Source: Neoluteolibacter marinus | GTDB lineage: Bacteria > Verrucomicrobiota > Verrucomicrobiia > Verrucomicrobiales > Akkermansiaceae | Reading direction: 5' to 3' | Length of the DNA stretch: 64,000 nucleotides | NCBI RefSeq assembly: GCF_014904755.1 | Contig: NZ_JACZFQ010000048.1 | Location: 1 to 64,000, forward strand | In this document: piece after piece, positions 25,583-35,212 of the stretch | Position numbering within the stretch: the stretch's first letter is position 1 | Layout: each line of letters begins with the position of its first letter | Translations under genes and position numbers: made by a program | Notes under the pieces: model-generated | Told to the model about the DNA's origin: nothing | What the model saw: only the letters and a program-made list of their open reading frames with translations | Databases searched by the model: none

Positions 25583-28500
25583 CTAGCGATTCCCTTCTTC
25601 CCGGATCCGGTAGAAGCGGCAGGGCGCCTGATCGGGGGGTGATTCCGTGAGTGGCGGACCACGGTCAACCACCTGGACATGTTCCGCGCCTGCGACCATC
25701 GCCACCGAAGACCTGGTCCACGTCCGGCCGTCCTCACTGTACTCAAGTCGGTAAGACCTGGAGGGAATGGCGTGGAAATCGATGAAAACGCCGTCGTCCC
25801 GGAAGGCGATGCGCTCGATGGGCGACAAGTCGCCCGTGCCGTCCGTCAACTCCGGTGCAGAGGCTCGCACGACAATCGATGGTTCGAAGGTGCCCGGATT
25901 CCTGGACGTCGCATGAAACTCCAGGACCATACTCACGCTGCTACCAGCGGCGATGGTTCCCGGATATTGCAGGCTGCCGTCCGCGTCGGCCCCATAAAAT
26001 GTCACTCCATCGGGGAGATTGCTGACATTGATCTCAAAGCCGCCGACCGCAACCGGATGAGAATTGGTCAGGACAAGCGTCAGCTCGAAGAGGCCCGTCT
26101 GGCGATTGAGGTGAAGTTCGGAAGCATCCCATGACAGATCGGGAAGAGGAAGATACTCGGTGAAGGCAACTTCAACCTGAGCGATCTCCCCGGTGGAACT
26201 GGACACAACGAGCTTCACCTTCCCGGATCCTGCCATACCCGTTCGGCTGACGGCGAAAGCTGTGCTGCCGTCCGGGAGCAGCGAACCCGCCAGCGAATCG
26301 AGGTCGAGCCGATAGGCGCCGGTGTCCGGAGGAACAAGCTCCACCTTGAGATCCTCAAGATCATACTCCCCGGTATTGCGAACAACGAAGTTCCGCTCGA
26401 TGTCGTCCGGATTGCTCAGATCCCAGACAACCTCTTCCCCGACCGGAGCCAGACTGTCCCCGGTGGCCTGCTCGACGGACATCCCGGGCTCCAGCGCCAG
26501 CGTCCAGAGTTCCCTTCCCGACTCCACGGTTTCGACATCCAGAAACAGTCTATTTTCCGTCGCGATCATCGCGTTGATCACAAAGCCGGTTGAGGTGTCG
26601 AACTGCCCCGCAATGGGAACCGTGGATTCCGCGGTTCCATCGCAACGCCAGAGCAATTGTTTGCGTTCGACAGGAGAAATTGCGGTAAAATAGGCCCGAT
26701 CGCCAGCACTCGTGATGTCGCGTGGCGTTCTCGGTCCGCCGTCAACGGACGCCCTCACCTTCAATGTTCCGCCCGCGGTCCCGTCGCTACTCCAAAGATC
26801 GTAAATCCCAGACTCGTCCTCCTCGGTGAAGTAGAGCTTTCCTTCATGGCCACCTAGCAGCGACGGACCGGATGGGAAAGGGGCCCTGTGTTCAAAGGCC
26901 GTGAGCCGGGTGGCGCCGATCCCGTTCGAGTCGGTCACCCATATCTGCCGTCCTGACACGCCGTCGTCCGCAACAAAGTACATTTTCGAACCCACCGCCG
27001 TGCGGGGTAAGACGGGGTAGATGCTTGAGGCGTATCCAGGCGCCACATCCTGAACAATACTGGTTCCATCGGCCGATCCGTCGCTGCGCCAAAGCTCGTC
27101 CCCGTTGACACCGTTGCCCGCTTGGAAGTAGAAAAATTCCCCTGCAGGCCCCCAGGACCAAGGGTCCGATGACAGGGCCCCTGGCACGATATCGACCAGC
27201 AACCGGGTGCCTTCCTTCGTACCGTCGCTCCGCCACAGCTCCTTTCCAGACTCCGGAGTGGAGGCGGAAAAGTAGATGTGATCACGCCATGCTATCAGCG
27301 GACCCGAGACTGCAAATACGGAGTCGGGGGTGATGTTCGTCGCTTCCAGCGTGCCTTCCCTGCGAGTGTCGACACACCAGAGGGAAAACGCGGAAAACAG
27401 GAAGTAGAGCCTGCCGTCGTGGGCGCAGAGGTTGGTCAATTGAGAGCTTCGGGTACCCGGATACATCTCGATCACCAGCTCGGTTCCCCCGGCAGTGCCA
27501 TCGCTTTTCCAAAGCTCCCTGCCGTATTGCGGGTGATTCGCAATGAAGAAAACGAGGTCACCGACGGCGGTGATGGCACTCGGATCCGACCCTCTCTGCC
27601 CCTCCCAAATGTCGGCCACCATCCTCGTGCCATCCTCGGTGCCATTACTCACCCAAAGTTCGAGTCCATGCTCTGCATCGCTCGCTGAAAAGTAGATGGT
27701 CTCACCAACAGCAGCACTATTGCTGGAAAGACTCGACCACAAGGCACTTCCCGGTGACGGATCCAGATCCGCCAGCATGCGGGTCCCTGCGACGCTGCCG
27801 TCGGAGAGCCACACCTCGGTTCCATGGATCCCGTCATTGGCGGCGAAGACGATCCCTCCCTTGAAAGGCCGCAGCAATGCAGGAGTGTTCCGGTTCTCCC
27901 GGGACTGGACGGTCGTCAGGAAGAATGTACCCGCACCCGTCCCGTCACTTCGCCAAAGTTCCGAGTCGCCGATCCCGTCGGTGACAACATAGTAAAACAA
28001 GCCGCCGGAAGCCACATGCTCTATTTCACGGTTGGTGATTCTGATTCCGTCCCTGCCGGACCGGAATTCCGGCAACGGCAACGAACCTTCGTCGGTTCCG
28101 TCCGTGACCCACATTTCCCGCCCATACGCGGAGGTTTCCACCGTGAAAAACAACCGGGAGCCCACCGCTCCCAGGCAGCGCGGATTGCTCGGATCCGGCG
28201 AGAGATCCTTCACCATCATCGTCCCGTCCGCCGTTCCGTCGCTCTTCCAGAGCTCAGGACCATGGATCCCATCGTTCGAGTGGTAATAAACGCAATCATC
28301 CATGACCGCCAGATCATCATCGATCAAACCCGACGACTTTCGCCCGGTGACCTCGATCATTCGCGTTCCCGCTTCGGTGCCGTCGCTGAACCAAACTTGC
28401 GGCCCATGAATGCCGTCGTCGGCGCGGAAAACCAGCTGGTCCCCCAACACAAGCAGTTGATTCGGATAGCCGTCGTCGACGCCGACGGGAGGAACCACCG

Positions 28501-29158
28501 CCTTCACCATTTGCGTTCCGGCCTCAGTGCCATCGCTCGACCAAAGCTCCGTTCCATTCACCCCGTCGTCTGCAAAGAAGTAGAGCATTCCTCCCAACAC
28601 CCTCAGATCGTGCGGACGGGAAGACGATGGCCCTGGATTGATGTCCTTGACCATGTGGGTACCAGCATCGGTACCATCGCTGACCCAGAGCTCGCTGCCA
28701 TTGCCCTGGAGCCCGGCCACGAAAAACAGGAGGTTGCCGGCTGGAGTTAGGAGACTGGCGCTGGACGCGGCCCCCGTTTCCAGGGGCACGGTCCCCTTCT
28801 CCGTGCCATCGCACTTCCACAGGGTCTTCCCCGGCTCGAGTTCCGACGAAAAGTAGATGTTGGCGCCCATCCGGGCGAATTCCCTGGGCGCCCACTTGAC
28901 CACGAAATATTTGGGAAATGTTTTGAACAGGGACGTCCCCTCGGCAGTTCCGTCGCTTGTCTTGAGATGATACCCGTTGATGGGGTCTTTCACGCTCAGA
29001 TAGACATCATTCCCGTCCACGAAGATCTCCGTAGGATCGCTTCCGACGGTCCCCGTGGAGGGATTGATATCCTTCACGAGATGAGGCACAGCTGCCGTGG
29101 CGACAAGGCATCCTGAACAGAACGCCAGCAACATCAGGACACAAGAACGGGGGGACAT
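25583..29158 (-). CDS. ELWxxDGT-repeat secreted protein
   Basis: A 1191-residue exported protein. The start MSPRSCVLMLLAFCSGCLVATAA is chosen for its good signal peptide; the longer frame to 29233 adds a less typical N-terminus. At least 14 copies of the ELWxxDGT(x)xGT unit (ELWVSDGTDAGT, ELWKSDGTADGT, ELWRSDGTKEGT, and so on) at about 50-70-residue spacing, each ending FF(V/I)A-type strands, suggest a beta-propeller of 'hyalin-like' surface repeats. The C-terminal quarter (after about residue 880) is two Ig-like beta-sandwich segments ending in EEGNR. No catalytic signature is present. The role is probably adhesion, surface display or extracellular scaffolding. Codon and base use appear less GC-biased than the flanking genes, which may mark later acquisition. 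It stands alone between the 24615 gene and the defence-like island. Confidence 0.8.
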   Translation of the reverse strand: MSPRSCVLMLLAFCSGCLVATAAVPHLVKDINPSTGTVGSDPTEIFVDGNDVYLSVKDPINGYHLKTSDGTAEGTSLFKTFPKYFVVKWAPREFARMGANIYFSSELEPGKTLWKCDGTEKGTVPLETGAASSASLLTPAGNLLFFVAGLQGNGSELWVSDGTDAGTHMVKDINPGPSSSRPHDLRVLGGMLYFFADDGVNGTELWSSDGTEAGTQMVKAVVPPVGVDDGYPNQLLVLGDQLVFRADDGIHGPQVWFSDGTEAGTRMIEVTGRKSSGLIDDDLAVMDDCVYYHSNDGIHGPELWKSDGTADGTMMVKDLSPDPSNPRCLGAVGSRLFFTVETSAYGREMWVTDGTDEGSLPLPEFRSGRDGIRITNREIEHVASGGLFYYVVTDGIGDSELWRSDGTGAGTFFLTTVQSRENRNTPALLRPFKGGIVFAANDGIHGTEVWLSDGSVAGTRMLADLDPSPGSALWSSLSSNSAAVGETIYFSASDAEHGLELWVSNGTEDGTRMVADIWEGQRGSDPSAITAVGDLVFFIANHPQYGRELWKSDGTAGGTELVIEMYPGTRSSQLTNLCAHDGRLYFLFSAFSLWCVDTRREGTLEATNITPDSVFAVSGPLIAWRDHIYFSASTPESGKELWRSDGTKEGTRLLVDIVPGALSSDPWSWGPAGEFFYFQAGNGVNGDELWRSDGSADGTSIVQDVAPGYASSIYPVLPRTAVGSKMYFVADDGVSGRQIWVTDSNGIGATRLTAFEHRAPFPSGPSLLGGHEGKLYFTEEDESGIYDLWSSDGTAGGTLKVRASVDGGPRTPRDITSAGDRAYFTAISPVERKQLLWRCDGTAESTVPIAGQFDTSTGFVINAMIATENRLFLDVETVESGRELWTLALEPGMSVEQATGDSLAPVGEEVVWDLSNPDDIERNFVVRNTGEYDLEDLKVELVPPDTGAYRLDLDSLAGSLLPDGSTAFAVSRTGMAGSGKVKLVVSSSTGEIAQVEVAFTEYLPLPDLSWDASELHLNRQTGLFELTLVLTNSHPVAVGGFEINVSNLPDGVTFYGADADGSLQYPGTIAAGSSVSMVLEFHATSRNPGTFEPSIVVRASAPELTDGTGDLSPIERIAFRDDGVFIDFHAIPSRSYRLEYSEDGRTWTRSSVAMVAGAEHVQVVDRGPPLTESPPDQAPCRFYRIREEGNR

Positions 29159-29452
29159 TCGGTGGATCAGAAGGTTGGCGATGCCCGGCTCAACCCGTTT
29201 GAAGAGCCGGAGAATCATCGGGAATGGAGTCAATCAAACGGGGAATTCCTCGGGAGTCGTTGTCACTGCTGTACCGCTGCCACGGAAAAACCGTGCGCTG
29301 ACGGCTCCCGCCTTGGTGATTCGTCGATCCCTTGCCCTCTGTCAATGTATTGCAGCGGACAAGAACCACGCCGGACATGGTGTCGTTGCCCGGAGCACCT
29401 GACCACCGGAATGCCGGCCGGGATCCCGGGACCGCGGTGGACCGGTCCGCTC
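29159..29452. promoter_or_regulatory. Intergenic region upstream of the ELWxxDGT gene
   Basis: 294 bp between the SMC-like gene stop and the ELWxxDGT gene start, both leftward. It should hold the leftward promoter. A stem-forming repeat CCACCG (29403-29408) / CGGTGG (29435-29440) enclosing CCGGGATCCCGG could help terminate the defence operon, but no T-run follows. No gene is supported. Confidence 0.4.
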
Positions 29453-32071
29453 TCAAGGTCCCTGCTCGATGAGCGGCAGCTTGCTTTCGCGCATCTCCAG
29501 CATCGTCGATTCCCTGTCGATCTCGGTTTCGCCCGGGGGATTTCCAATCGCGTCACCGGGCACCAGCCATGGCAGGAAGTAGACCTCGCACGGGACTTCC
29601 TCACGGATCCGCTCGACGTTTTCGGCACCGTGGAGCATCAACACCAGACGCCAGTCCCGGTAGTAGGGAAAGCGGCCCCACAGGCGGTTCAAACGGCAGA
29701 TCGCGCGGGCCACGGTGATCGTGGTCAGTTCGTCCATGTTCTCGAACGGGTCGTCGAGAACGACCATCTGCAGCGGGTTGTCCTTCCGTCCCATTGCCAG
29801 TGCCAGGAACATCGCCAGACTGAGTGTGTTCAGCTCGGCGGTGTTCAATTTCACCGCGACGTCGAGGCCGCCCGAGTCGAGGGAAAGTTCGTCGCCGTTG
29901 GTCGCCATGCTAACATCCTCGTAGGCCCAGCGGGCAGGTGTCATGATCGCCATCAGTTCATTCAGGACCGGACTCAAGCCCCCTTTCACCCGCTCCTGCA
30001 GGGATTCGATGATCCCCGCATCATGTTCATGGAGGTCGCCACGGACTTGCTTCAGCTTCTCGATCGCCGCGACGATCGCAGGAGGGGCCGCCTCCAACGC
30101 CTCGCGCCGCCTCGCCACACTGCGCATCGAGCGGACAAGTGCCTGAGCCGGCCTGCGCGCATCCCGAATCAGATCACGGAAGTCCCATTTCCCGCCGGTC
30201 TCCGGTTCGTGAACCGGATGCCCGTCGATCCATGACTTCAGCAATTGCCCGAAGCCGGTGGTTCCGGGCAAGGTCAAGTCCAGGTAGCGGCCCACTCCGT
30301 CCAGGGCTTCCACCTCCTCGGCCGACAAACTCGCGGCCTCAGGGTCGTGTCCGGTCTCACCTCGCTGGATATCCGCAAGCTCCGTCGCCAGTTCATCGAT
30401 GCGGCTCTCCAGGCTTGCGATCTGGTTCTCCAACTCCGTCTGCCGGCTCCCGGTCCGTTCGCGAATGCCCGCGAACAATTTCGGCTCGCTCTTCCATCCC
30501 AGTTTCCGCGCCCGCACCAGCGTCCGGGTGACGACCAGCTCTCGCCGTAGTAGATCGATTTTAGCCAAGGAGCGGAGCCATTCGTTGTGAAGCGTTTCAA
30601 AGCCACCGCGGGTACGGCTCCGTCCCATCCGCGCTCTGATAATCTTGGAGCGGGAAAGCCGCTCGAGCGCTTCTCCCGCCACCTCCGCATGGCGGGTGGT
30701 CAGATCGACCCAGTGCAGGAAACTCCGCCATTGTTCCTCCCGGGCGCCCTCCCCGGTGAGGCGATCCATCCAGTCCTCGATGAGATGAAGGGCATCCGCC
30801 ACCAAGGGCACGTAGGCCGCCGGCATCGCCATGGGCGCGATATCACTCCAACCTTCGGGCAAAGCATCCTCCCCACCATGTTCCTCGATCAAAGCCGGCG
30901 GGATGGCGGCAAGTACCTCCCGGTACTGCTCCTCGGCCCGGCGGAAACGCCGGATCTTCTCCCGCTCCTCGGGGAAAAAGGCATCGAGCAGGATCGCCGC
31001 CCGCTGCCCCGGGGTGCCGAAGATCAGGTCGTTCGACATCCGCTGGTCCAACCGGAAGCCCGCCGCACGAAACCCCTGCCCCAACGGATCAATGCAACCG
31101 TTCTCCTCCACCGTGAAGCGCCGTGCCGCCGGCCCGTCCGAAAACCTCGCCTCGATCCTCAGCGTCCGCCCGGAGCCGGGGCCGCCGTGGGTCAGCACGT
31201 TGCGGTAGGAGATCCCCTGCTCGCCCGGCTGCCCCCGCCTTTCCCGCTCGCGTTCGATCCGGGCGATCTTTCCGGTCACCAGCAGCTCGAGCGATTCGAC
31301 CAGGCTCGATTTACCGCTGCCGTTGGGCCCATGCACCACCACGACCCTTTCGGCCAACCTCCCGTCGCGGGGCTCCAGCAACCAGCGCCGCTCGCCGGAG
31401 ACCCGGAAATGTTCCAACACCAGCTCCGTCAACCGGGGCTTCGCGTTCACCCCGCCAGCGGATCCGGGAAGACCTGCCATCCATTTCCGCGTCGAACCAA
31501 GCATCCATGAAAACGCCCGGCGCAAGGCCGCCCCATCCCCGTGATGCTCCGCCTTCAACAGGCTGACCCCGATCGAGTGCAGGATCGAGGTGGACGAGCT
31601 GATCTCCCGCAGGGCCTTTGCCACGGCTTCGGCCTGCTTGTCCCAGCGAAGGACCACCAGCACCACCTCCACCATGATCTTGGGCTCATTGGCTTCGGCC
31701 TGCTCGTCGAGCAGATGACGGAGATAGGCCGCTTGCTCGAGAATGAGTTCTACTTTCCCGGCATCGTCGCCGTCGAGGTAGTGGATGAGTCCCAAGGTCC
31801 GGAGCTCGCGGTCCAGGATCAAGGCATCCGCAGGGAATCTCGCCGCATCCGCCACCACCAGATCGAGAGACTTGCCTCCCTCCGCGGTGACCAGGGCCGG
31901 ACGGTTCATCTCTCCAGGCGCCTTGTCCTTCTCCCATGCCTCGCGCTCCGGCCATTCACGGATCTTCAATTCCGACCTTGCCGGGTCCTCGCGGTACAAG
32001 CCGAGTTGCTCCTCCAGGCTCGCCGCCAATCGCTGGCCACACTCCTTCCGCGTGTATCCGCTTTTACCCAT
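29453..32071 (-). CDS. SMC/RecF-like coiled-coil ATPase of the SIR2 operon
   Basis: An 872-residue protein, counted from the ATG that overlaps the SIR2 stop (ATGGGTAA, 32064-32071). Residues 1-200 are an extra N-terminal alpha-rich domain with no recognised family. Walker A GPNGSGKSS is at 248-256, preceded by a hydrophobic strand. The middle has long charged helices (QTELENQIASLESRIDELATELADIQ), which I read as coiled coil. A degenerate ABC-type signature NTAELNTLSLAMFLAL is followed by Walker B LQMVVLDDPFENMD near 770-780 and a His loop (LVLMLHGAENVERI). This layout is shared by RecF/SMC-type ATPases that detect DNA ends or replication intermediates. Lamassu defence systems pair an SMC-like LmuB with a separate effector, including SIR2 types, so this gene may be the sensor half. 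The longer frame to 32323 overlaps SIR2 coding and is not used. Confidence 0.82.
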   Translation of the reverse strand: MGKSGYTRKECGQRLAASLEEQLGLYREDPARSELKIREWPEREAWEKDKAPGEMNRPALVTAEGGKSLDLVVADAARFPADALILDRELRTLGLIHYLDGDDAGKVELILEQAAYLRHLLDEQAEANEPKIMVEVVLVVLRWDKQAEAVAKALREISSSTSILHSIGVSLLKAEHHGDGAALRRAFSWMLGSTRKWMAGLPGSAGGVNAKPRLTELVLEHFRVSGERRWLLEPRDGRLAERVVVVHGPNGSGKSSLVESLELLVTGKIARIERERERRGQPGEQGISYRNVLTHGGPGSGRTLRIEARFSDGPAARRFTVEENGCIDPLGQGFRAAGFRLDQRMSNDLIFGTPGQRAAILLDAFFPEEREKIRRFRRAEEQYREVLAAIPPALIEEHGGEDALPEGWSDIAPMAMPAAYVPLVADALHLIEDWMDRLTGEGAREEQWRSFLHWVDLTTRHAEVAGEALERLSRSKIIRARMGRSRTRGGFETLHNEWLRSLAKIDLLRRELVVTRTLVRARKLGWKSEPKLFAGIRERTGSRQTELENQIASLESRIDELATELADIQRGETGHDPEAASLSAEEVEALDGVGRYLDLTLPGTTGFGQLLKSWIDGHPVHEPETGGKWDFRDLIRDARRPAQALVRSMRSVARRREALEAAPPAIVAAIEKLKQVRGDLHEHDAGIIESLQERVKGGLSPVLNELMAIMTPARWAYEDVSMATNGDELSLDSGGLDVAVKLNTAELNTLSLAMFLALAMGRKDNPLQMVVLDDPFENMDELTTITVARAICRLNRLWGRFPYYRDWRLVLMLHGAENVERIREEVPCEVYFLPWLVPGDAIGNPPGETEIDRESTMLEMRESKLPLIEQGP

Positions 32072-34250
32072 GATCTTGGTTTCCTTGGTTGAGTCCGACC
32101 CACCGCAACGCGCGTTCCAGCCCACCCGCCGGCGAATCGGCCGAAGCCCATTCCCAGAGCTGCTCCATGCCCGGAGCCTTGCCCTTCGCCCGGTGAAAGG
32201 GCCGCCGGAACTTTTCCGGCTCGCCCGCTTCCTTGGCGCCAACCGGCCACGGACAAGAGGAGGGACCAAGTTCCCACACCGTCTGGACCATTCTCGCACC
32301 ACGCGACCGGAGCGGCGCCCCATCGCCAGGAAGGCTGGCCTGTTGGATGATCAGCTCACTTGGCAGACGGGTGCTCGCCCATTTGGATCCGCCTCTGTTC
32401 TGGAACAGCAAGGCCGGGCGGTTTGAAAGGCCCGGAAAAACCTCGCAGCCGGCGGCCGCCGCGATCCGATCCATCGCGAGCTCCAGCAGCACCCCGGTCA
32501 CGGTCCACGCCGGCCGGGCGGATGCCGGAAAGTAATAGTGCTCGGTCGATCGCATCTCCCGTAGCCAGCCGCGGTACTCCGCGCCGCGCTGACCCGCCTC
32601 CAGGCAGGCGAATTCACGCAGGAGGTTCGGATGAAAACGGTAGCTCCACCGGATGATCCGGTACAGCTGGAACTGGTCGGTTGGCCCCGCCATCAAGGCT
32701 TCCCCGTCGACCGCTTCCGCCTTGAGCTTGTCCGCGAAGCGGTCCAGCACCCGCTGCACCAGCAAGCCATCCGGCCTGCGGTTGAGCGACTTTGTCAGGA
32801 CCGCGTGAATTTCCTGCTCCAGCCATTCGGCCTGGGCCTCGCGGTACGCCCGGTGATAGGTCCACAGGAACACATCGTCCGTGTCGGGCAATGGACCCAG
32901 GCCGAGACGCTTGCCACGGAAGCGATGCCTCAGGTAATTCGGATGCTTGGCATCCCGGGTGCAGGTCTTTCCGGCAGCGGCCGTGGTGGCGGCTCGCAAC
33001 ACTTCCAGCCCGTGGAAATCGTGGTTGTTGCCGCCAGCCGCCAGCACATAGGCCGGCGCGCAGTGGTCCGCGTTGCAAGCCTTGGCCGGATCCTTGAGCC
33101 ACTCGCGCCCCATCTCTTCATACACCGACCTCAGGGTGTCATGGATGACGGGATCCCGCATGCTGTAACCGCAGAACACCATCACCCGGCTGCGCAAAAG
33201 CGTCCGCAGGAAGTCCCGTGACCACGCGTCCTCCCGCCAGTTCTGGATCTCGCGGAAGGTGAATACCATCCGCGGCAAATAGCTGGACCAGTTGGCCTCG
33301 CCACGACGTTTCTCGTATTCCATGCCGCAGCCGTGCAGCTTCAGCAGGGTTGCGGTCCTGCCCCGGCCCCCTGCGGTGAAGAACGAGGTCGGTGACGCCA
33401 CCGTCACCCATGCCGGTACCGGCAGTGGCGGCAACCTGCCGTTCGTCTCTCCCGGCCGATGGAATCCCGACAAGCGCAGCGCCCCTTCCAACAAGCGGTC
33501 GAAGTTCGTCGTGACCAACAGCGGGCACCAGCCCTCGCGCGCGAAGCGGGCCACGACCCAATGTCGCTCCTGGAGCTTGTGGCGGTAGCTTAGTTCCACC
33601 GCTTCGAGATCGTCCACCAGCGGCGCGCCACCCATGATCCGCGGCTGCTCACGGAAACCCATCGTGTCCAGGAACAAGGCTTTGCCCGCCCCGACCTTGC
33701 CTGACACCTGCTCCTTCCCGGCTGCTTCAATCAGGACCGGGTCGATCTCCTGCAGGGCCACGGCGTCCCCCTTGCCCCAGCGCTTCATCCACGCCGCCTC
33801 CCGCCGCGCGATCGCCGCGATCCGCCGGGCGGTTTCCTCCGGCGCCTCCCCTTCCAGCGACGGCATCAAGCGCTGATAGGCCAGGCAGATCCACTCGTTG
33901 AAATCGTAGTAGCGCTCGCAGAGCACGTCCATCACCTTGCCGTCGAGGTAGCGCTCAAGCGCTTGATGGACCGTCGATCCTTCCCGTAGGGCGAGACGGA
34001 TCTTTCCGCGCCGGATCCTGGGCAACAGGAAGGTCTCGTAAAAATCACGACGTAGTTCCAACGCGATTTCGGGATCAATCCTCTCTTCGATGCAGAGACG
34101 GGTCATCGCCCGGAAGCGGATCAGCAACCGCCGGATCAGCCGCGCCGCCGTATTTCCCTCGCCGTCGATCGACATCCCCGCACCGAAGAAAAACACCGCC
34201 TGGCCCGCGCGAATGCTCGCCTGCAATGCCTCGTATCCCCTCGCCTTCAT
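32064..34250 (-). CDS. SIR2-domain protein, probable NADase effector
   Basis: A 728-residue protein. SIR2-like motifs are intact: GAGMS (23-27, NAD-binding loop), TTNFD (247-251, with the conserved Asn), KLHG (304-307, with the conserved His) and GYSMRDP (361-367). The N-terminal half spaces these with about 200 residues of helical insertion between the first and second motif. Residues after 400 (HCAPAYVLAAGG, then YHRAYREAQAEWLE) form a C-terminal region of unknown fold that may bind a partner. In characterised phage-defence systems such SIR2 domains hydrolyse NAD+ to stop infection. The ATG overlaps the upstream stop (ATGA, 34247-34250), and its stop overlaps the ATPase start by 8 bases, so translation is coupled across all three genes. 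This co-translation strongly suggests one complex. Confidence 0.85.
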   Translation of the reverse strand: MKARGYEALQASIRAGQAVFFFGAGMSIDGEGNTAARLIRRLLIRFRAMTRLCIEERIDPEIALELRRDFYETFLLPRIRRGKIRLALREGSTVHQALERYLDGKVMDVLCERYYDFNEWICLAYQRLMPSLEGEAPEETARRIAAIARREAAWMKRWGKGDAVALQEIDPVLIEAAGKEQVSGKVGAGKALFLDTMGFREQPRIMGGAPLVDDLEAVELSYRHKLQERHWVVARFAREGWCPLLVTTNFDRLLEGALRLSGFHRPGETNGRLPPLPVPAWVTVASPTSFFTAGGRGRTATLLKLHGCGMEYEKRRGEANWSSYLPRMVFTFREIQNWREDAWSRDFLRTLLRSRVMVFCGYSMRDPVIHDTLRSVYEEMGREWLKDPAKACNADHCAPAYVLAAGGNNHDFHGLEVLRAATTAAAGKTCTRDAKHPNYLRHRFRGKRLGLGPLPDTDDVFLWTYHRAYREAQAEWLEQEIHAVLTKSLNRRPDGLLVQRVLDRFADKLKAEAVDGEALMAGPTDQFQLYRIIRWSYRFHPNLLREFACLEAGQRGAEYRGWLREMRSTEHYYFPASARPAWTVTGVLLELAMDRIAAAAGCEVFPGLSNRPALLFQNRGGSKWASTRLPSELIIQQASLPGDGAPLRSRGARMVQTVWELGPSSCPWPVGAKEAGEPEKFRRPFHRAKGKAPGMEQLWEWASADSPAGGLERALRWVGLNQGNQDHG

Positions 34251-35212
34251 TTCTTTTTCCGGACGGGACTGCGGTCACCCTTGCCTCCTCCCGCCACGAA
34301 CAGCGGCCGCACCTCATCCCACTTGACCTCAGCGAACCAAGCGAGCCAGAGCGGATCCGGCGGCGGCCTGTGCATGCTCCCCTTCATCTCCGCCAGATGG
34401 GCTTCGATCGAAAGTCCGTGCGACCCGATCCTTCCCAGCGCTCCACGGATTGCCTCCGGATCCAGATCCCCAGCCAACGACCAGGGTGTCGAGGGATCGA
34501 ACGCGGCGTGGTAGAGCCACTCGGCGGCAACGGCCGGGTCCTGGACCGTTGCAGGTCCTTCAGAGCCCTCTTCCGCGAACCAACCGCGAATGTCTTCCTC
34601 CGTGAGTCTGCCATCACAAGCTTGCTGATAGTGATCGATCCAAACTCCCAAATCGAGGGATCGCATGAGTTTTTCCCAACGCAGGACGACCGGACGCCAG
34701 GACCGCTCAAGTTTCCTTGCTGCCGCCCCATCCCACAGATAGCGACGAATGTAAGTCGATGCGTGGACTGATTCGACTCTGGATGATGCAGCGTCCGCCG
34801 CAGCAGCCGCACGAGTCGCGGCCTCAGCCTCAGTGGCATCGGAAGCCGCAAGGTTCGCGGCTAATTGAGCGGCTGTTGCGGCGGCCGCATCCGCGGCGGC
34901 GGCAGCACGGGATGCAAACCGATTGTTCATCGAGGATTCATAGGCATTGGCTGCAGCGACGGCCGCGGATCTGGCGGATGCGGCCTCAGAACCAGAAATA
35001 GCAGCCAGCTCGTGAACCAATCGTCTCGCCTGCGTTTCATCAAATAGCTCCGAGTGAAACAGCGAGGACCAAGGCAGGAGAAAAGCTGCTCTCAAGCACT
35101 CCCTGATCTGTTCATGCGAATTACTGACCGCTTCAAGACCACAGAATGCCGGCCAAACCCTCATTGCAGCCCGGGCGGCACGAATCTTCAGGATTTTGTT
35201 ATCATCTTTCAC
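34247..35212 (-). CDS. Alanine-rich protein of unknown function, first gene of SIR2 operon
   Basis: A 321-residue cytoplasmic protein starting with GTG, with a good Shine-Dalgarno (AGAGG, 35219-35223) 6 nt upstream that decides the start. Residues about 80-150 are very Ala-rich (SRAAAAADAAAATAAQLAAN, DATEAEAATRAAAAADAA), suggesting long helices; alanine runs also make it prone to low-complexity false matches. The flanks have Trp-rich patches (AMRVWPAF, AEWLYHAAF, DPLWLAWFAEVKWDE) that look like a folded alpha-helical domain. I recognise no family or catalytic motif. The stop overlaps the SIR2 start (ATGA), so it is the first cistron of a coupled three-gene unit and may be a regulator, inhibitor or third component. 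Its repeat-like codons could also reflect a recently evolved gene. Confidence 0.7.
   Translation of the reverse strand: MKDDNKILKIRAARAAMRVWPAFCGLEAVSNSHEQIRECLRAAFLLPWSSLFHSELFDETQARRLVHELAAISGSEAASARSAAVAAANAYESSMNNRFASRAAAAADAAAATAAQLAANLAASDATEAEAATRAAAAADAASSRVESVHASTYIRRYLWDGAAARKLERSWRPVVLRWEKLMRSLDLGVWIDHYQQACDGRLTEEDIRGWFAEEGSEGPATVQDPAVAAEWLYHAAFDPSTPWSLAGDLDPEAIRGALGRIGSHGLSIEAHLAEMKGSMHRPPPDPLWLAWFAEVKWDEVRPLFVAGGGKGDRSPVRKKK

Noticed and set aside
32072-32323. N-terminal extension of the SMC-like ATPase
   Set aside because: Arg-rich translation inside SIR2 coding; the overlapping ATG at 32071 is preferred.
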